From contig CAVZKX010000003.1 of the NCBI GenBank assembly GCA_963775975.1, forward strand, positions 310,001 through 374,000: a stretch of DNA of 64,000 nt. Direction: 5' to 3'. Both the position numbers and the translations under genes were made by a program. Below the pieces are notes generated by a model. The model was not told the DNA's origin, did not search any database, and saw only the letters and a list, made by a program, of their open reading frames with translations. Source of the stretch: JANXQG01 sp963775975 (GTDB lineage: Bacteria > Planctomycetota > Planctomycetia > Pirellulales > Thermoguttaceae). Within the stretch, counting starts at the first letter, position 1. Each line of letters opens with the position of its first letter. Below are positions 37,472-48,535 of the stretch, piece by piece.

Positions 37472-38332
37472 ATGGCAAAAGACGGGCACTCGCGCCTTGC
37501 CGCGATTCTCAACAAGCATGAAAAAGATCTGCTCGCGGAGTGGACCAAGGACCTGAAAGCGGGCTGGTCGGGGAAAGAAACGCGAATCAAGGAAAGCGAG
37601 CTCCTTGCGCAAGCCAAGGAATTCGTCAACCTTGTGCAGGAAGCGGCGCAGTTGCGCAAGTCTTTCGACGCGAACTCTGCCGAGTGGCGAGCGGTGAGCG
37701 ATTTTCTCGCCGACTTGTCTCGTTTGCGCGTGGAACTCGGCTTTACATCCGATCAGACGGCGATGTTCGTCTTTTCTTTCAAGAAGCCGTTATTCGCGCG
37801 GCTGCGGACGGAATTCGGCCGCGATCCCGAGGCCCTGGCCGATGAGACTTGGACCGCCACGGAAATGATCGATCAACTCGGCTTACACACTGTCAAGGCA
37901 TTCCAGAAGTCGCGCGAAGAGCTGATAAATCGCCAGCAGGAGGAAGTGCTCGAGTTGTCGACGCCGGTCGTCAAGTTGTGGGACGGGATTCTCGCCTTGC
38001 CGATGATCGGCACACTCGATAGCGCTCGCACGCAGGTCGTGCTGGAGTCGCTCTTGCAGAAAATCGTCGAAACCGGCTCGGAAACCGCCATCGTTGACAT
38101 TACCGGAGTGCCGACGGTCGATACCTTGGTCGCCCAACACTTGCTGAAAACGGTGACGGCGATCCGCCTCATGGGGGCCGATTGCATCATCAGCGGCGTG
38201 CGGCCGCAGATCGCCCAGACGATCGTGCATCTGGGCATCGATTTGCAGGGCGTAACGACCAAGGCAACGTTGGCCGACGCGCTGGCGACGGCGTTGAAGC
38301 GATCCGGCGTCACGATTACCAAGAAAATCTAG
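37472..38332 (+). CDS. rsbR: RsbR-type stressosome protein (RsbRD-like N-terminal plus STAS domain)
   Basis: 286 residues, good AAGGAGG site. The N-terminal 160 residues are a helical sensory domain (SELLAQAKEFVNLV, IDQLGLHTVKAF) of the RsbRD/globin-like type. The STAS domain starts at ELSTPVVKLWDGILALPMIG and carries the two phosphorylatable threonines of RsbR: Thr218 in TVDTLVAQ and Thr250 in QIAQTIVHLG. With RsbS it forms the stressosome core, which captures RsbT. Confidence 0.92.
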   Translation: MAKDGHSRLAAILNKHEKDLLAEWTKDLKAGWSGKETRIKESELLAQAKEFVNLVQEAAQLRKSFDANSAEWRAVSDFLADLSRLRVELGFTSDQTAMFVFSFKKPLFARLRTEFGRDPEALADETWTATEMIDQLGLHTVKAFQKSREELINRQQEEVLELSTPVVKLWDGILALPMIGTLDSARTQVVLESLLQKIVETGSETAIVDITGVPTVDTLVAQHLLKTVTAIRLMGADCIISGVRPQIAQTIVHLGIDLQGVTTKATLADALATALKRSGVTITKKI

Positions 38333-38346
38333 CAGGAGTCAGTTCC

Positions 38347-38736
38347 GTGGATCGGATCCCAATTCTTCGCATGGGCGAATTCCTGCTCGTCACCATCCAG
38401 GTCGACATGCACGACCAATTGGCGCTGACACTGCAAGACGAACTATCGGCGCAGATCGTGAAAATCGCCGCCCGGGGCGTATTGATCGACATCTCCGCTC
38501 TCGATATGGTCGATTCGTTCATCGGCCGCATGATCGGGAACATCTCAAAGATCACCGGCATTCTTGGCGCTAAAAGCGTCGTCGTTGGCATGCAACCTGC
38601 TGTGGCGATTACGCTCGTAGAGCTCGGCCTGTCTTTGCAGGGCGTCAACACCGCGCTGGATGTCGACCGCGGGATGAAACTTCTGCGCGATTCCTTGCAA
38701 AGTGGGGAGCAGGGCAATGACTGTGACGAAGAGTGA
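38347..38736 (+). CDS. rsbS: RsbS-type STAS stressosome protein
   Basis: 129 residues from GTG 38347 (CAGGAG upstream). Single STAS domain without a sensory part: LLVTIQVDMHDQLALTLQDEL, and Ser57 in DMVDSFIGR is the conserved phosphorylation site targeted by RsbT. Its C-terminus overlaps the start of rsbT by 20 bases, so the two are translationally coupled. Acts as stressosome core and RsbT antagonist. Confidence 0.9.
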   Translation: MDRIPILRMGEFLLVTIQVDMHDQLALTLQDELSAQIVKIAARGVLIDISALDMVDSFIGRMIGNISKITGILGAKSVVVGMQPAVAITLVELGLSLQGVNTALDVDRGMKLLRDSLQSGEQGNDCDEE

Positions 38737-39121
38737 GAAAATGCCCATCCGAACCGAGCAGGACATCGTCATGGTACGGCAAATGGTCCGCAAACTGTCG
38801 CAAGGGTCGGCATTCAGCCTCGTTGATCAAACGAAAATAGTGACTGCCGCCAGCGAGTTGGCTCGCAACGCCCTCATCCACGGCGGCGGCGGTGAACTCG
38901 AATGGCAATTGATTACCGACGGCGTGCGCCGCGGCGTCCGCCTGGCATTCAGCGATCAAGGCCCCGGCATCGCCAACCTCGCACTGGCCATGATGGACGG
39001 TTGGACCTCGGGCACCGGCCTGGGCATGGGGCTATCCGGTTCCAAGCGGTTGGTGAACGAATTTGAAATACACAGCCAGCCGGGCCAGGGCACGCGCGTC
39101 GTGATTACCCGCTGGAAGTGA
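38717..39121 (+). CDS. rsbT: RsbT-type serine/threonine switch kinase
   Basis: 134 residues from ATG 38717, preceded by GGAGCAGGG. GHKL/HATPase_c_2 fold: N box ASELARNALIHGGGG, G1 FSDQGPGIAN, and a glycine-rich lid SGTGLGMGLSGSKRL. RsbT phosphorylates RsbR and RsbS and, when released, activates an effector. In Bacillus that effector is the phosphatase RsbU; here the next gene encodes a SpoIIE-type phosphatase with its own kinase-like part. Confidence 0.9.
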   Translation: MTVTKSEKMPIRTEQDIVMVRQMVRKLSQGSAFSLVDQTKIVTAASELARNALIHGGGGELEWQLITDGVRRGVRLAFSDQGPGIANLALAMMDGWTSGTGLGMGLSGSKRLVNEFEIHSQPGQGTRVVITRWK

Positions 39122-39213
39122 ATTTGGTGTCTCTGTCGAAACCGGTCAAACGGCACAATTTGGTCCTGCCGCAGAATCGGTTTTGCCGGCGACCATTAAA
39201 AGGATGCATCGTC

Positions 39214-40227
39214 GTGCTGTATTGCCAACTGGCGATTGCCGTTTCGGAAACCAGCCAGGTTGGCGAGGTGCGCCGACGTGTGCAGCGAGTCGCCGAGGAG
39301 GCGGGCTTCGACGAGACCGTGTGCGGCCGCGCGGCGATTGTGGCGACCGAATTGGCCACAAACCTCTCCCGCTACGCGCACCAAGGCGAGATGCTAGTCC
39401 GCTCGTTCGATATCGGCGGCACCAGCGGCATTGAATTGTTGTCGATCGATCGCGGTCCTGGGTTGCCTGACGTTCCTCTCAGTATGGGAGACGGTCATTC
39501 CACGGGCGGCACCGCGGGCGAAGGATTCGGCGCCATTCAGCGGCTCTCAACAGAGTTCGACATCTTTTCCGCGCAACCCGGCGGCACCGTCGTCTTCTCG
39601 CGCATACAAGCTTCCGCACCTCCTTCACGGACCGTGCATCCGTTCGCCTGGGGCGCCGTGAACCGTCCTGCGCCAAACGAACAAGTATCGGGCGACTGTT
39701 GGCGAATCGCCCAGCAAGGCGATCAGTTGTCGCTCTTGATTGCCGACGGGCTCGGCCACGGGCCGCTGGCGGCCGAGGCAGCGGAAACCGCGGCGGCGGC
39801 ATTTGACGAACAGCCTTTTCAACTTCAGACAGAGTACTTTGCCTGCGCCAATCGCCGCATGCGCGGCACGCGCGGCGCCGTAATTGGCGTCGCCCACGTC
39901 GATGCCGGCCGGCAATCAATGAGGTATGCCGGCGTGGGCAATATCGCCGGCAGCCTCCGCGCGCCCGACATGGAGCCAAAGGGGCTGATGTCGCACAATG
40001 GCACCGTGGGCGGCGAAATGCGCAAGGTCGTCTCGCTCGATTTCGCATTTCCCGACCGCGCGCTATTGATTATGCATTCCGACGGGCTGCAAACTCGCTG
40101 GACGCTGCCCCCGGGGCTAGCCGCGCGCCACCCTGCCGTGGTGGCGGGCGTTCTTTATCGAGATTTCCGCCGCAGCCACGATGATGTTACAATTGCCGTG
40201 GTGCGGGTGGCTTTCTCGCGCCCTTAA
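39214..40227 (+). CDS. Bifunctional HATPase plus SpoIIE/PP2C-type phosphatase (RsbX/RsbU-like)
   Basis: Start chosen as GTG 39214 (AAAAGGA nine bases upstream) because earlier codons, from a GTG at 39118 overlapping rsbT, look noncoding. The N-terminal 130 residues are a second GHKL kinase-like domain (VATELATNLSRYAH, SIDRGPGLPDV, GTAGEGFGAIQRL). The C-terminal 190 residues are PP2C-type: SGDCWRIAQQGDQLSLLIADGLGHG, SYAGVGN-like YAGVGNIAG and SHDDVTIAVV, with the metal-binding Asps visible. Dephosphorylates stressosome proteins or an anti-sigma antagonist. Confidence 0.87.
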   Translation: MLYCQLAIAVSETSQVGEVRRRVQRVAEEAGFDETVCGRAAIVATELATNLSRYAHQGEMLVRSFDIGGTSGIELLSIDRGPGLPDVPLSMGDGHSTGGTAGEGFGAIQRLSTEFDIFSAQPGGTVVFSRIQASAPPSRTVHPFAWGAVNRPAPNEQVSGDCWRIAQQGDQLSLLIADGLGHGPLAAEAAETAAAAFDEQPFQLQTEYFACANRRMRGTRGAVIGVAHVDAGRQSMRYAGVGNIAGSLRAPDMEPKGLMSHNGTVGGEMRKVVSLDFAFPDRALLIMHSDGLQTRWTLPPGLAARHPAVVAGVLYRDFRRSHDDVTIAVVRVAFSRP

Positions 40228-40246
40228 GTTTCCGATCGCTTGGATC

Positions 40247-41161
40247 ATGCCGAAATCAACAAGTGAAATCGACGCGAGCGACTTGGCCCAAGAGAATGCC
40301 GAACTTCGCGGCGAGTGCTTGAAGTACGCCGAACAGGTCGAAGCGCTGCGAACGGAATTGGCCGAGACCAACCAAGGTGTTGTGGCACTTTATGCCGAGC
40401 TCGACGACCAGGCGGCCGCGCTCCGCGAGGCGACCGCGCTAAAGAGCCGATTCTTGTCGTACATGAGCCACGAGTTCCGCACTCCGCTGGGTGCGATCCG
40501 CAGCATCTCGCGAATCCTGCTCGACCGATTGGACGGACCGCTCACTGCCGAGCAGGAGAAGCAGGTTGGCTTCATCCAGAGCTCGGCGGTCGAATTGACG
40601 GAAATGGTGAGCGATTTGCTCGATTTGGCGAAAATCGAAGCGGGCCGGATCAGCATTTCGCCGGAATGGTTCACGATGGTCGATCTCTTTGCGGCCCTCC
40701 GCGGCATGTTCCGGCCGATCCTTTCGACCGATTCCGTATCGCTGATCTTCGAGGAACCCAACGACATTCCGCGGATTTACACCGACCATAAGAAGCTGTC
40801 TCAAATCCTCCGCAACTATATTTCCAACGCCTTGAAATTCACGACCGAGGGCGAAGTTCGGGTCACCGCCCGGCGCGACGGCGAGGAGCACGTGACCTTT
40901 TCCGTCGCTGACACGGGAATCGGCATCTCCCTGGAAGACCAGTCCGCCATCTTTCAGGACTTCGTGCAGGTCGATTCGCCGCTGCAAAGGAAATGGCGCG
41001 GGACGGGCATTGGACTGGCGCTGAGCAAGAAAATGGCCGAGCTCCTTGGCGGCAGCGTAAGCATGACCAGCGAGGTGAATGTCGGTTCGACGTTTTCCGT
41101 GACGATTCCCATACGAATCGGCCACCACGACACGGAATCGCCCAAAGGCGCCCCAGCTTGA
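40247..41161 (+). CDS. Sensor histidine kinase with N-terminal coiled coil
   Basis: 304 residues from ATG 40247. Residues 15-70 form a coiled coil (ECLKYAEQVEALRTELAETN). DHp domain with phosphoacceptor His in YMSHEFRTPLGAI; the CA domain has SQILRNYISNALKFT, VADTGIGIS and RGTGIGLALSKKM. No membrane helix, so it is cytoplasmic and probably senses through the stressosome. Directly follows the phosphatase gene (20 bases). Confidence 0.9.
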   Translation: MPKSTSEIDASDLAQENAELRGECLKYAEQVEALRTELAETNQGVVALYAELDDQAAALREATALKSRFLSYMSHEFRTPLGAIRSISRILLDRLDGPLTAEQEKQVGFIQSSAVELTEMVSDLLDLAKIEAGRISISPEWFTMVDLFAALRGMFRPILSTDSVSLIFEEPNDIPRIYTDHKKLSQILRNYISNALKFTTEGEVRVTARRDGEEHVTFSVADTGIGISLEDQSAIFQDFVQVDSPLQRKWRGTGIGLALSKKMAELLGGSVSMTSEVNVGSTFSVTIPIRIGHHDTESPKGAPA

Positions 41162-41178
41162 TTCGGAGCCGAAGTCCC

Positions 41179-42781
41179 ATGCAAAAGGAACTTAGTACGG
41201 TGCTCGTCGTGGACGACAACGCGGCCACGCTCTATTCCACGTCGCGCGTGCTGCGGAGCGCGGGATATCGCGTCGTCGAGGCGAGCACCGGCGCCGAGGC
41301 GCTCCGGTTGGCTTGCGGCGACATCGATCTGGCGATCCTCGACATCAATCTCCCCGATATCGACGGCTACGAAGTCTGCCGCCGAATTCGCGAAACGAAG
41401 ACGACGCCGCGATTGCCGGTCGTGCATCTTTCCGCGTCGTTCGTCACCGATCGCGATCGGGTCCACGGACTGGAAATCGGGGCCGACGGCTACATCACGC
41501 ATCCCGTGGAGCCGCCCGTCTTAATCGCTACGGTCAAGGCGTTCTTGCGGATTCGCCAGGCGGAAATCGAACGCGAGCAGTTGCTCGCCAACGAGCGCGC
41601 GGCGCGCCGAGGCCGAGCGCGCCAACCGCTTCAAGGACGAATTCCTCGCGACGCTTTCGCACGAGCTTCGCACCCCGCTGCAATCGATGCTCGGCTGGGC
41701 CCAGGTGCTCAAATTTGGCCAGCCCACTCCCGAGGAGATCGCCGAAGGCATCGACGCCATCGAACGCAACGCCCAGTTGCAATCGCAAATGATCGCCGAC
41801 CTCTTGGACGTGGCGCGGATCACCTCAGGCAAGCTTCAATTGGAGGTGCGGCCGGTCGACCTGGCTGCCCTGATCGAGGCGGTCGCCAGCGATGCCGCTC
41901 CCGCGGCCGGCGCCAATGGCATTTGCGTCGTCGCGGATTTGCGCCAGCCCATCGAGCCGGTGGAAGGCGATTCGGTCCGCTTGCAGCAGGTCATTCGCAA
42001 TCTCGTCAACAACGCGGTCAAATTCACGCCTGCCGGGGGAAAGGTCGAACTGGCGCTCCGCCGCATCGGACCGAATGTCGAGATTTCAGTCACCGACAAT
42101 GGCGAAGGGATCGCGCCGGAGTTTCTGCCGCGGATCTTCGAGCGCTTCCTGCAAGGCGACGCATCGACGAACCGGCGGCACGGCGGTCTTGGATTAGGGC
42201 TGGCCATCGTGCGGCAAATAATCGAAATGCATGGCGGCAATGTGCGGGCGGAGAGCGAAGGGCTGGGCAAAGGTTCGCGATTTGTCGTGCAGTTGCCGGT
42301 TGAACAACCAAGCGCAATAAAAACACTCGCGCACCAGACGCCGCGCGAAGAGACGGCCAATACGGCGAATGCAAGCGAGTCGAAGCCGTCGCGGCTCGAT
42401 GGCCTCCGCGTGCTATTGGTCGATGACAACGAGGACGCGCGAAGAGTCCTCTCCCGCCTTCTTTCCGCCAGCGGAGCTACGATTAAGGAGTGTGAGGAAG
42501 TGCAGTCCGCCCTGGATGCTCTCCAGGAGTTTCAGCCGCAGATACTCGTCAGCGATCTTGGCATGCCGGGGAGAGACGGCTATGAGTTGGTCCGCACCGT
42601 GCGCGAACTGGGCTATTCCGCCGATCGGTTGCCGGCCATCGCCTTGACCGCCTTCGCGCGATCGCAAGACCGCGAACGCGTGCTTCTGTCCGGCTTTCAG
42701 TTGCATCTTGCCAAGCCGGTAACGCCGCACGAATTGACCGCCGCCATCGCGTCACTCTGTTGCCCAGCCGCCGAGCAGTGA
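41179..42781 (+). CDS. Hybrid histidine kinase: receiver-HisKA-HATPase-receiver (frameshifted)
   Basis: ATG 41179. Receiver 1 has VLVVDDNAA and the phosphoacceptor Asp in LAILDINLPDIDGYE. Near 41605-41615, in a GCGCGCGGCGCGCC tract, one extra base shifts the frame; the true protein continues EAERANRFKDEFLATLSHE with the DHp His, then NLVNNAVKFTP, VTDNGEGIAPE and GGLGLGLAIVRQI, and receiver 2 (LLVDDNEDARRVL, LVSDLGMPGRDGYE) to 42781. About 533 residues when repaired. It closes the stressosome-kinase operon. Confidence 0.87.
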
Positions 42782-42816
42782 CTCCTAGCTTGACTTGCCT
42801 CTCAGGCAGCGCCTTA

Positions 42817-44636
42817 TCAGCGCAATTCGCGCTCGTAGTAGGCGAATGCCCGGACCCCGTGCTCCGCGGCGTCCGCGGCAAGCCGATATCGCGGCACGCG
42901 AAGTTGAGCCGCCGCCGCGCCGTCCAACCACAAGCGCAGCTCGAGCTGACGCGCAGTCCTCGCGGCAAGCGGCCGGACGATGAGCCTTGCATAGCCCGGA
43001 TCAGGCCATGCGTTCAGGGCGGATTCCCCTTCCGCTTCAATTCGTCGCCCGCCGTCGGCGTCGATCTCATCGATTGCCCAATGGAGCCGGCCGGCGCTCG
43101 TACGGAAAGGATACGCTTCCAGGTCGATGCGGCAAAGCGGCCGGTCGCTGGAGGCGAAGAAGCGCTGAACGAGCTGCTCTTGACTGCCGAGTCGTTTCAT
43201 TTCGGTGGCCGCGCGCGGAGGTTCCAGTGCCAACAGCGGAGCAACGACGACGTCACGGGACGTTGCGGGCGGAATGCCGGCGCGATAGGGACCGATTCCC
43301 GCGGCGCGCATCCTTTGCAGGTCTCGCGCGAGTACTTCCGCCGAAGCGGATTGCATGTCTTCCCAATGCCGCGCCCCCACCGCTTCGGCGGGCAGGCCGT
43401 CGCGGACCGATTCCTCCATGCGCAACACGCACCAGCGCATGTCGGAGGCGAGTCGCTGTCCTTTCGCGTCGTAGAGGACCGCGAGGACCAGCAAAGCGGC
43501 GAAGCCCGCCCAACGAACACGTGCGGGCCGCAGCCGGGGGCCGTAAAAAGTTCCCACGAGATATATGCAGACGATCATCGGACAGCCCAGCAGGCTGTAG
43601 CGGTTTTGCAGGCAGCCAATCGAGCCGCGTGTCAGGCCGACGCCCAGCGCCATGGCCAGCGTGGCGGCGAGAAACAAGCCCAGTCCTGCCGTCCGCAGTC
43701 GTTGGTCGGGCGACCTCCGCCATTCTCGGCAAAGTCTCACGATGGCGACCGCGGCCAGGACGGCAACGATCAGCCCTCCTGCCGGATGGGTTTCGCCGCC
43801 GAACTTTCCCAGGCTCATGCTCAGGAACTGGAGCGCGCCGTGCAAAACGGTGCCCAAAGCCAACTTGTCCGCTGGCGCCGCACTTTGCAGGGTTGGCAGA
43901 CTCGCCAGCCAGAGCTTCAGGGGAAGCAGCGTAGCAGCAGCCAGGACAATGATGCCGCCGCTCGCGAAACGGTTGTCGCGCCAACGTTGCGCGCCGGCAT
44001 ACGCCAGCCAGACGGTAGCGGCCGGAAGAAAGAAAACGCCCGAACCGCCGCACAGTGCCGCCGCGATCGAGCAGGTACCCACGGCAAATGCGCGTGCAAC
44101 CGACAACTGCGAACGATTCGCCGAGAGTAGCAGCAGCAGCCCGCAGGCCAACGTGGTCGGTAACGTATAGAACAACTGGAAACCCCAAAGAAGATTCATG
44201 TAATGTCCCCAGTTCAACAGGAGCACGGGGACGAGAATGTCCAGGGGACTGGCGCGACCGCGAGTACGCGCTACGACGATAACGATGGCCAGGGCCGCGG
44301 CCGCCAACAGGAGTGTGCTGAACAGGGCCATCGCGCAAAGTCGAAGTCGGTGGCCCGGCCCGCGCTCAAATAGACCCATTTGACCAGCGGCACGCAATGC
44401 CCATTTTCAGGCTGCAAGTGCCATGCTAGCGTGGCGGGTTGTTCACCCACTGTGATGGGCATCCAGCGCAGTTCGTCGGCCCAGGGCGACGTAAAGGCGC
44501 AGCGGCCGACGTAGAACAAAGTCGAACCGGCCAGCGCGAGGAAAGCAGCGGCGACCAGCGCAGTTTCCCATCGGGAGGACTTCGTTTGCATCTCGGCGAA
44601 TTTGTCGTCCGGTCGGGATTGGATTGCGAAAGTCAT
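42817..44636 (-). CDS. Polytopic membrane protein, glycosyltransferase-like (frameshifted)
   Basis: ATG 44636 follows GGAGGAA. The N-terminal part (WADELRWMPITVG, HLQPENGHCVPLVKWVYLSA) resembles the first loops of GT39/DUF-type membrane glycosyltransferases (acidic residues after helix 1). Near 44310-44340 one base is missing and the frame shifts; from there ALFSTLLLAAAALAIVIVV starts a run of about nine helices to residue 370, and the last 200 residues are soluble and beta-rich. No substrate can be named. It is convergent with the hybrid kinase gene. Confidence 0.72.
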
Positions 44637-45126
44637 AGTCGTTCCTCCATGAACGACATCTCCGATAATACTCTGCAAGGCCCGCAAGCAGGAACGATAG
44701 AACTGACCTGCGCTGTCACGATTGCCCGCATCCAATGCAACGTCTTTTTTCAAGATGCGCGGACCGGCGGCACTTCTACCTGCCCCCGAAAGATACCAGG
44801 CTGGCCTGCGACCGTCAAGTTCACTTACAACCGCGGGCGGAAGACACACGACGTGCCGCTTTATTCCGATTGCACCGTAAGCGTGACTGCAAAGCGCTCT
44901 CGACAGTCGCCTTGCTTTCCGCATCCCGCCCTCTCTTGGCGGCATGATTTACGATGCTTCGCGTGTCCGCTAGCGAGCGAGCCGGTCGATCCCTCACATG
45001 TATCGTAATGAGCTGGTTATGCGCGAACGAAGTCGTCTTATTCATCGCGCTCCACGCGGCGAGTGCGCAGTGTCCTGTGGTGCGCCGCAGGGTCAAACGG
45101 CCAGTTCGTTATTCCACGGCAGATTC
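44637..45126. other. Intergenic region, no gene recognised
   Basis: 490 bases between two minus-strand genes. Apart from the GGAGGAA site of the gene at 44636, no conserved frame or repeat was recognised. The promoter of that gene probably lies here. Confidence 0.4.
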
Positions 45127-48100
45127 TCACTTCTTAACCGGCAAGCCGATCAGCATTGCAATGTGCTCCGTGGCTTCCGTGCCATTCTGGCCTCGGGCCG
45201 TGACCTTGATGACCGCGAACAATGGCCGTTTTTCAGCTATCGTCTTCTCCTCGTCGTTCGCCGCCTGAGGAATCGTATAGGACCCGCGGCGCCTTGCAAA
45301 ACCGTCGGCCGCCGCTTCCACCAGGCCTTAATGCGAATGTCCCAGGAAATGTCCTTTTCGGGAACCACGGTGCCGTCGGAATTGACTGCCGTCGCCGAGA
45401 GTGCCACGACATCGCCGTCCACGTATTTCGGCCTCTCGCCTTTCTCATCCATCCACCGCGCGGATGCGCCAGGCGAGCGGATCGTGATGACCGGCGGCAT
45501 TTCGTCCAACGCCGCCCTGGCGAATACGATCTCGTGTTTCAACTTCACCGGCTTGTCCGGTGCCGGATCGCCCAGATTGTATTTGAAGCCCGACACCTGG
45601 TCCCAATCTTGTTGCCACGGCTTCTCGTACAGATACAAGTTCGATCGGCCCAAGTCGAACGACGCCTCCGCAGTGCGCAAGCTCACCTTCCATCCGTTCT
45701 TCAGGAAGTTCTCGGCCGTGAACGGATAAGCAATTCCTTGGGGAAGCCGGTCGCCGCCCGAGCCCACGGGGAAGAAGTTGGCCTGCTTGCCATCCTTGAT
45801 GAGCCGGACGGGGCTCTGCACGCAGCCGGGCATGAAGGATGCGGTCCATTCGATGTTCTCAAATCGCGTGGCGGGATGTACCCAGAGGACTTCATCCGTC
45901 ATCACGATGCGGTCCCGCTTGAAAGCAAATAGGCGATTGACATCGACGGTCTTTTCCTTGTAGTTTCGCAGCTTTCCCCGCAGTTGCCCCTTGGCAACGG
46001 GGTCCGTAACGAGGACCTTGAAGGTGCCTGCTCCGATTGCACGAGTACGCACCACGATTTCGTCAGCGGTCTGCGAAAGCACCTCGGCCGACGACGAGAG
46101 GATGCACGTACCGCGGGATGTCCAGCCGCGCAGCGTATAATCGTCGCCGTGACGCCCAAAGAAAAACAGGCTGTTCAGATCTCCGGCGACCGGCTCGCCG
46201 TCTGCCGGCAACGAAAGCTGCTTTATTTTTCCAGCATTCTTGCGATCGAGGACGGCTTTGTAGCTTACGGCTCCGCCGCGCGACTCGACCACAAGATCAT
46301 CGCCGCGAATCATCGCCGACATGCCGGCGGCATTCTTCGCGGCATCGGCCGCCTGCGGGGAAGCCAAGGACACCAGCGTCGCCTTGCGGACGGAAAATGA
46401 GTCGTTGCCGGAGAAGACGTATGCGAGCGTGCGGCCGTCGGCGCTCATCCATTTCGTGGGAAAACTGCCCGTTTCGCCCGGCCCGACGTCCCAGTCGTTG
46501 GTGAAGAATGCGGTGGTCCACGGCCCCCACGGCTCGGGCGCATCGAAGACGCCGAATCCGCCCTGGAAGCGCGGCCCCTGGGGATGACGGCTCTCGGGCA
46601 GGATTTGCACCCAGAGGTAGCGGCCGAGCGCCGCATCGTATGTGACGGCCGAGCGGTAGCAGCGGCCCGGATGCCGGAAGACCGCGCCGCGGTCGGAGAC
46701 GTTTTTCGACCATACCGGCTTTCCCCGTTGGTCAATCCGCACGAAGAACTCGTACGCCTCGCGCTCGCGCAGCTTTTGCTTGGGCACGCGGGCGAGCACC
46801 ATGCGGTCCGCCGCGTCGTAGGCATTGTCGCTGTCGGGCGAGTAGATGTAAACGAAATCGTCGCGGGCGCCCGCGTAGTCCTTGCCGAAATTCAAAAACG
46901 TCGGGCAGCCGAAGCTAGTCGTGAATCTCCAGCCGGCCCAGGTCCATGTTATACCGTGATCGCCGGACCAGGCGAGTTGCGAGTTGCCGGCGTTGCGGGC
47001 CAGCATGTAGAGCACGCCGTCTATCGAGAGCAGTCCGCTCGCCTTCTTTCCGCGCGGACCGTTGCCGCGCGTTTCGCCCGTCGTGGAACGTATATTCATT
47101 CCGACGAAATCGGTCGCGCCGCCGGTAACCCGGGCAAAGCCCATGCTGAGCCGTTCCGGCGTGAAGGGCTCGAAACCATTGCCGTCGCCAAAGGAGGTGT
47201 AAAGCGCGTCGTCATCGGCCCAGGTCATCGGCCAGTTGTCGCCGCCCGGCGCGCGGCGGACGATGCTTTCCTTGGGCGCCCATTGGATGCCAGTAATCGT
47301 CCGACTAGCTTGATACGGCGCGGTGCCGGGCTCGCCGCTCCCCGTTCCCTGCTCCCTGCCTTTCGCCGCCGGCTTATCCATTGCCGCCATCAGCGGCTCG
47401 AAGAGAAGCTGCCGGTAGACATCGTGATAATCCTTGGGCATGTGGGCCGCGTCCATCAATTCTCCGCCCAGTCGCACGACAATCAACTTCAGGCTTGGGA
47501 TGACAAGCAGGATTCTGTGGCCCGCGCCGGAGCCGAAGTAGGCATCGCGCGGCAATTTCGGCCAACTGCCCTCGGTATTGCACCACCAACCGATGCCGCA
47601 GGGGCCGGGCGTGCCGACGTTGGTCGTGGTGGCACGGACGGACGCGACGCTCAGCAGCCGATGCCCGTCCCAATCGCCGCCGCGAGCCATGAGCCGGCCG
47701 ATCCGCGCCGCCGCCCGCGCCGTGAATGCGCCCCCGCCCCACGAAGCGACCAGCGGCAGCCCGTCCACCGTAAAAGTCTTGCCATAGCCGACCGACCAAT
47801 CCGCGTCGCGCACGCCGATGGGCCGCATGACGCGGTCGCGAAGCAGCGCGCGGATGTCCTTCTGCGGCGCGGAGCGAAGCGCGGCCGTCACGCAATAGGT
47901 CATCATGGCGATGCCCGGATTGCTGTATTCCATCTTCGCGCCGGGATCGAAGATGAGCGGCGCACGATCGCGAGCGATCGTAAAAGGATCGTTCGGCACG
48001 GGCGGCTGTTTCCAGAAATCGCCTTTCCAGCCGGTCAGCTTGTCGTGTAGTTTGTCGTCCTCTTCGGCGTCCTCGATGCCCGACGTATGAGAACCAAGCT

Positions 48101-48512
48101 GCCGCAGCGTGATCCGCGCCCTGCGCGGATCGCCTTGCCACTGAGGAACAAACTTCGCCGCCGGATCGTCCAGCGCAAGCCGGCCATCGCTCATCGCAAC
48201 CGCCAGCGACACCCCCCCGACAATCGCCTTAGCCAACGATGCCGTGCCGAGTTTCGTATCCGAGGTGACGCCGGCCGCATACCACTCGCAGACGATCGTA
48301 TCGTTGCGGATCACCAAGAACGCGTGAGTGCTGCGACGGGCGAGGTCGGCGCGCAGCGTATCGAGCCGGCGAGCGGAAAAGCCCTGGCTTTCCGGCGCGC
48401 CGGATCGCCAAACATCATCGGCCGCAACGCTCGTGCGGACCATCATCGGGACAAGCAAGAGGGCAGCTAAGACTACAATCGCGTTACGGCCCTGTTTTCT
48501 TCGCGTCGGCAT
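45127..48512 (-). CDS. Secreted serine hydrolase fused to DUF4185-like propeller region (frameshifted at the end)
   Basis: Start taken at ATG 48512, opening a signal peptide (NAIVVLAALLLVPMMV); GTG at 48536 is an alternative. Residues about 35-385: class C beta-lactamase fold with SLAK, MEYSNPG and GSGAGHR. A repeat-like linker (GREQGTGSGEPGTAP) leads to residues about 405-760, a beta-propeller-like DUF4185 region (SWSGDHG-like repeats, YIYSPDSDNAYDAADR). The remainder is beta-rich. Near 45290-45335 a base is lost; the natural end is IPQAANDEEKTIAEKRPLF to the stop at 45127. It probably acts on an extracellular ester, peptide or glycan. Confidence 0.8.
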
Positions 48513-48535
48513 TTGGGTTTTCTCGCGCCGCGCCA

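Noticed and set aside
41605..41615. Programmed frameshift in the hybrid kinase
   Set aside because: No slippery heptamer or SD-like signal as in prfB; a GCGCGC tract suggests an indel.
46584..48050. Plus-strand open frame opposite the serine hydrolase
   Set aside because: Antisense shadow without motifs.
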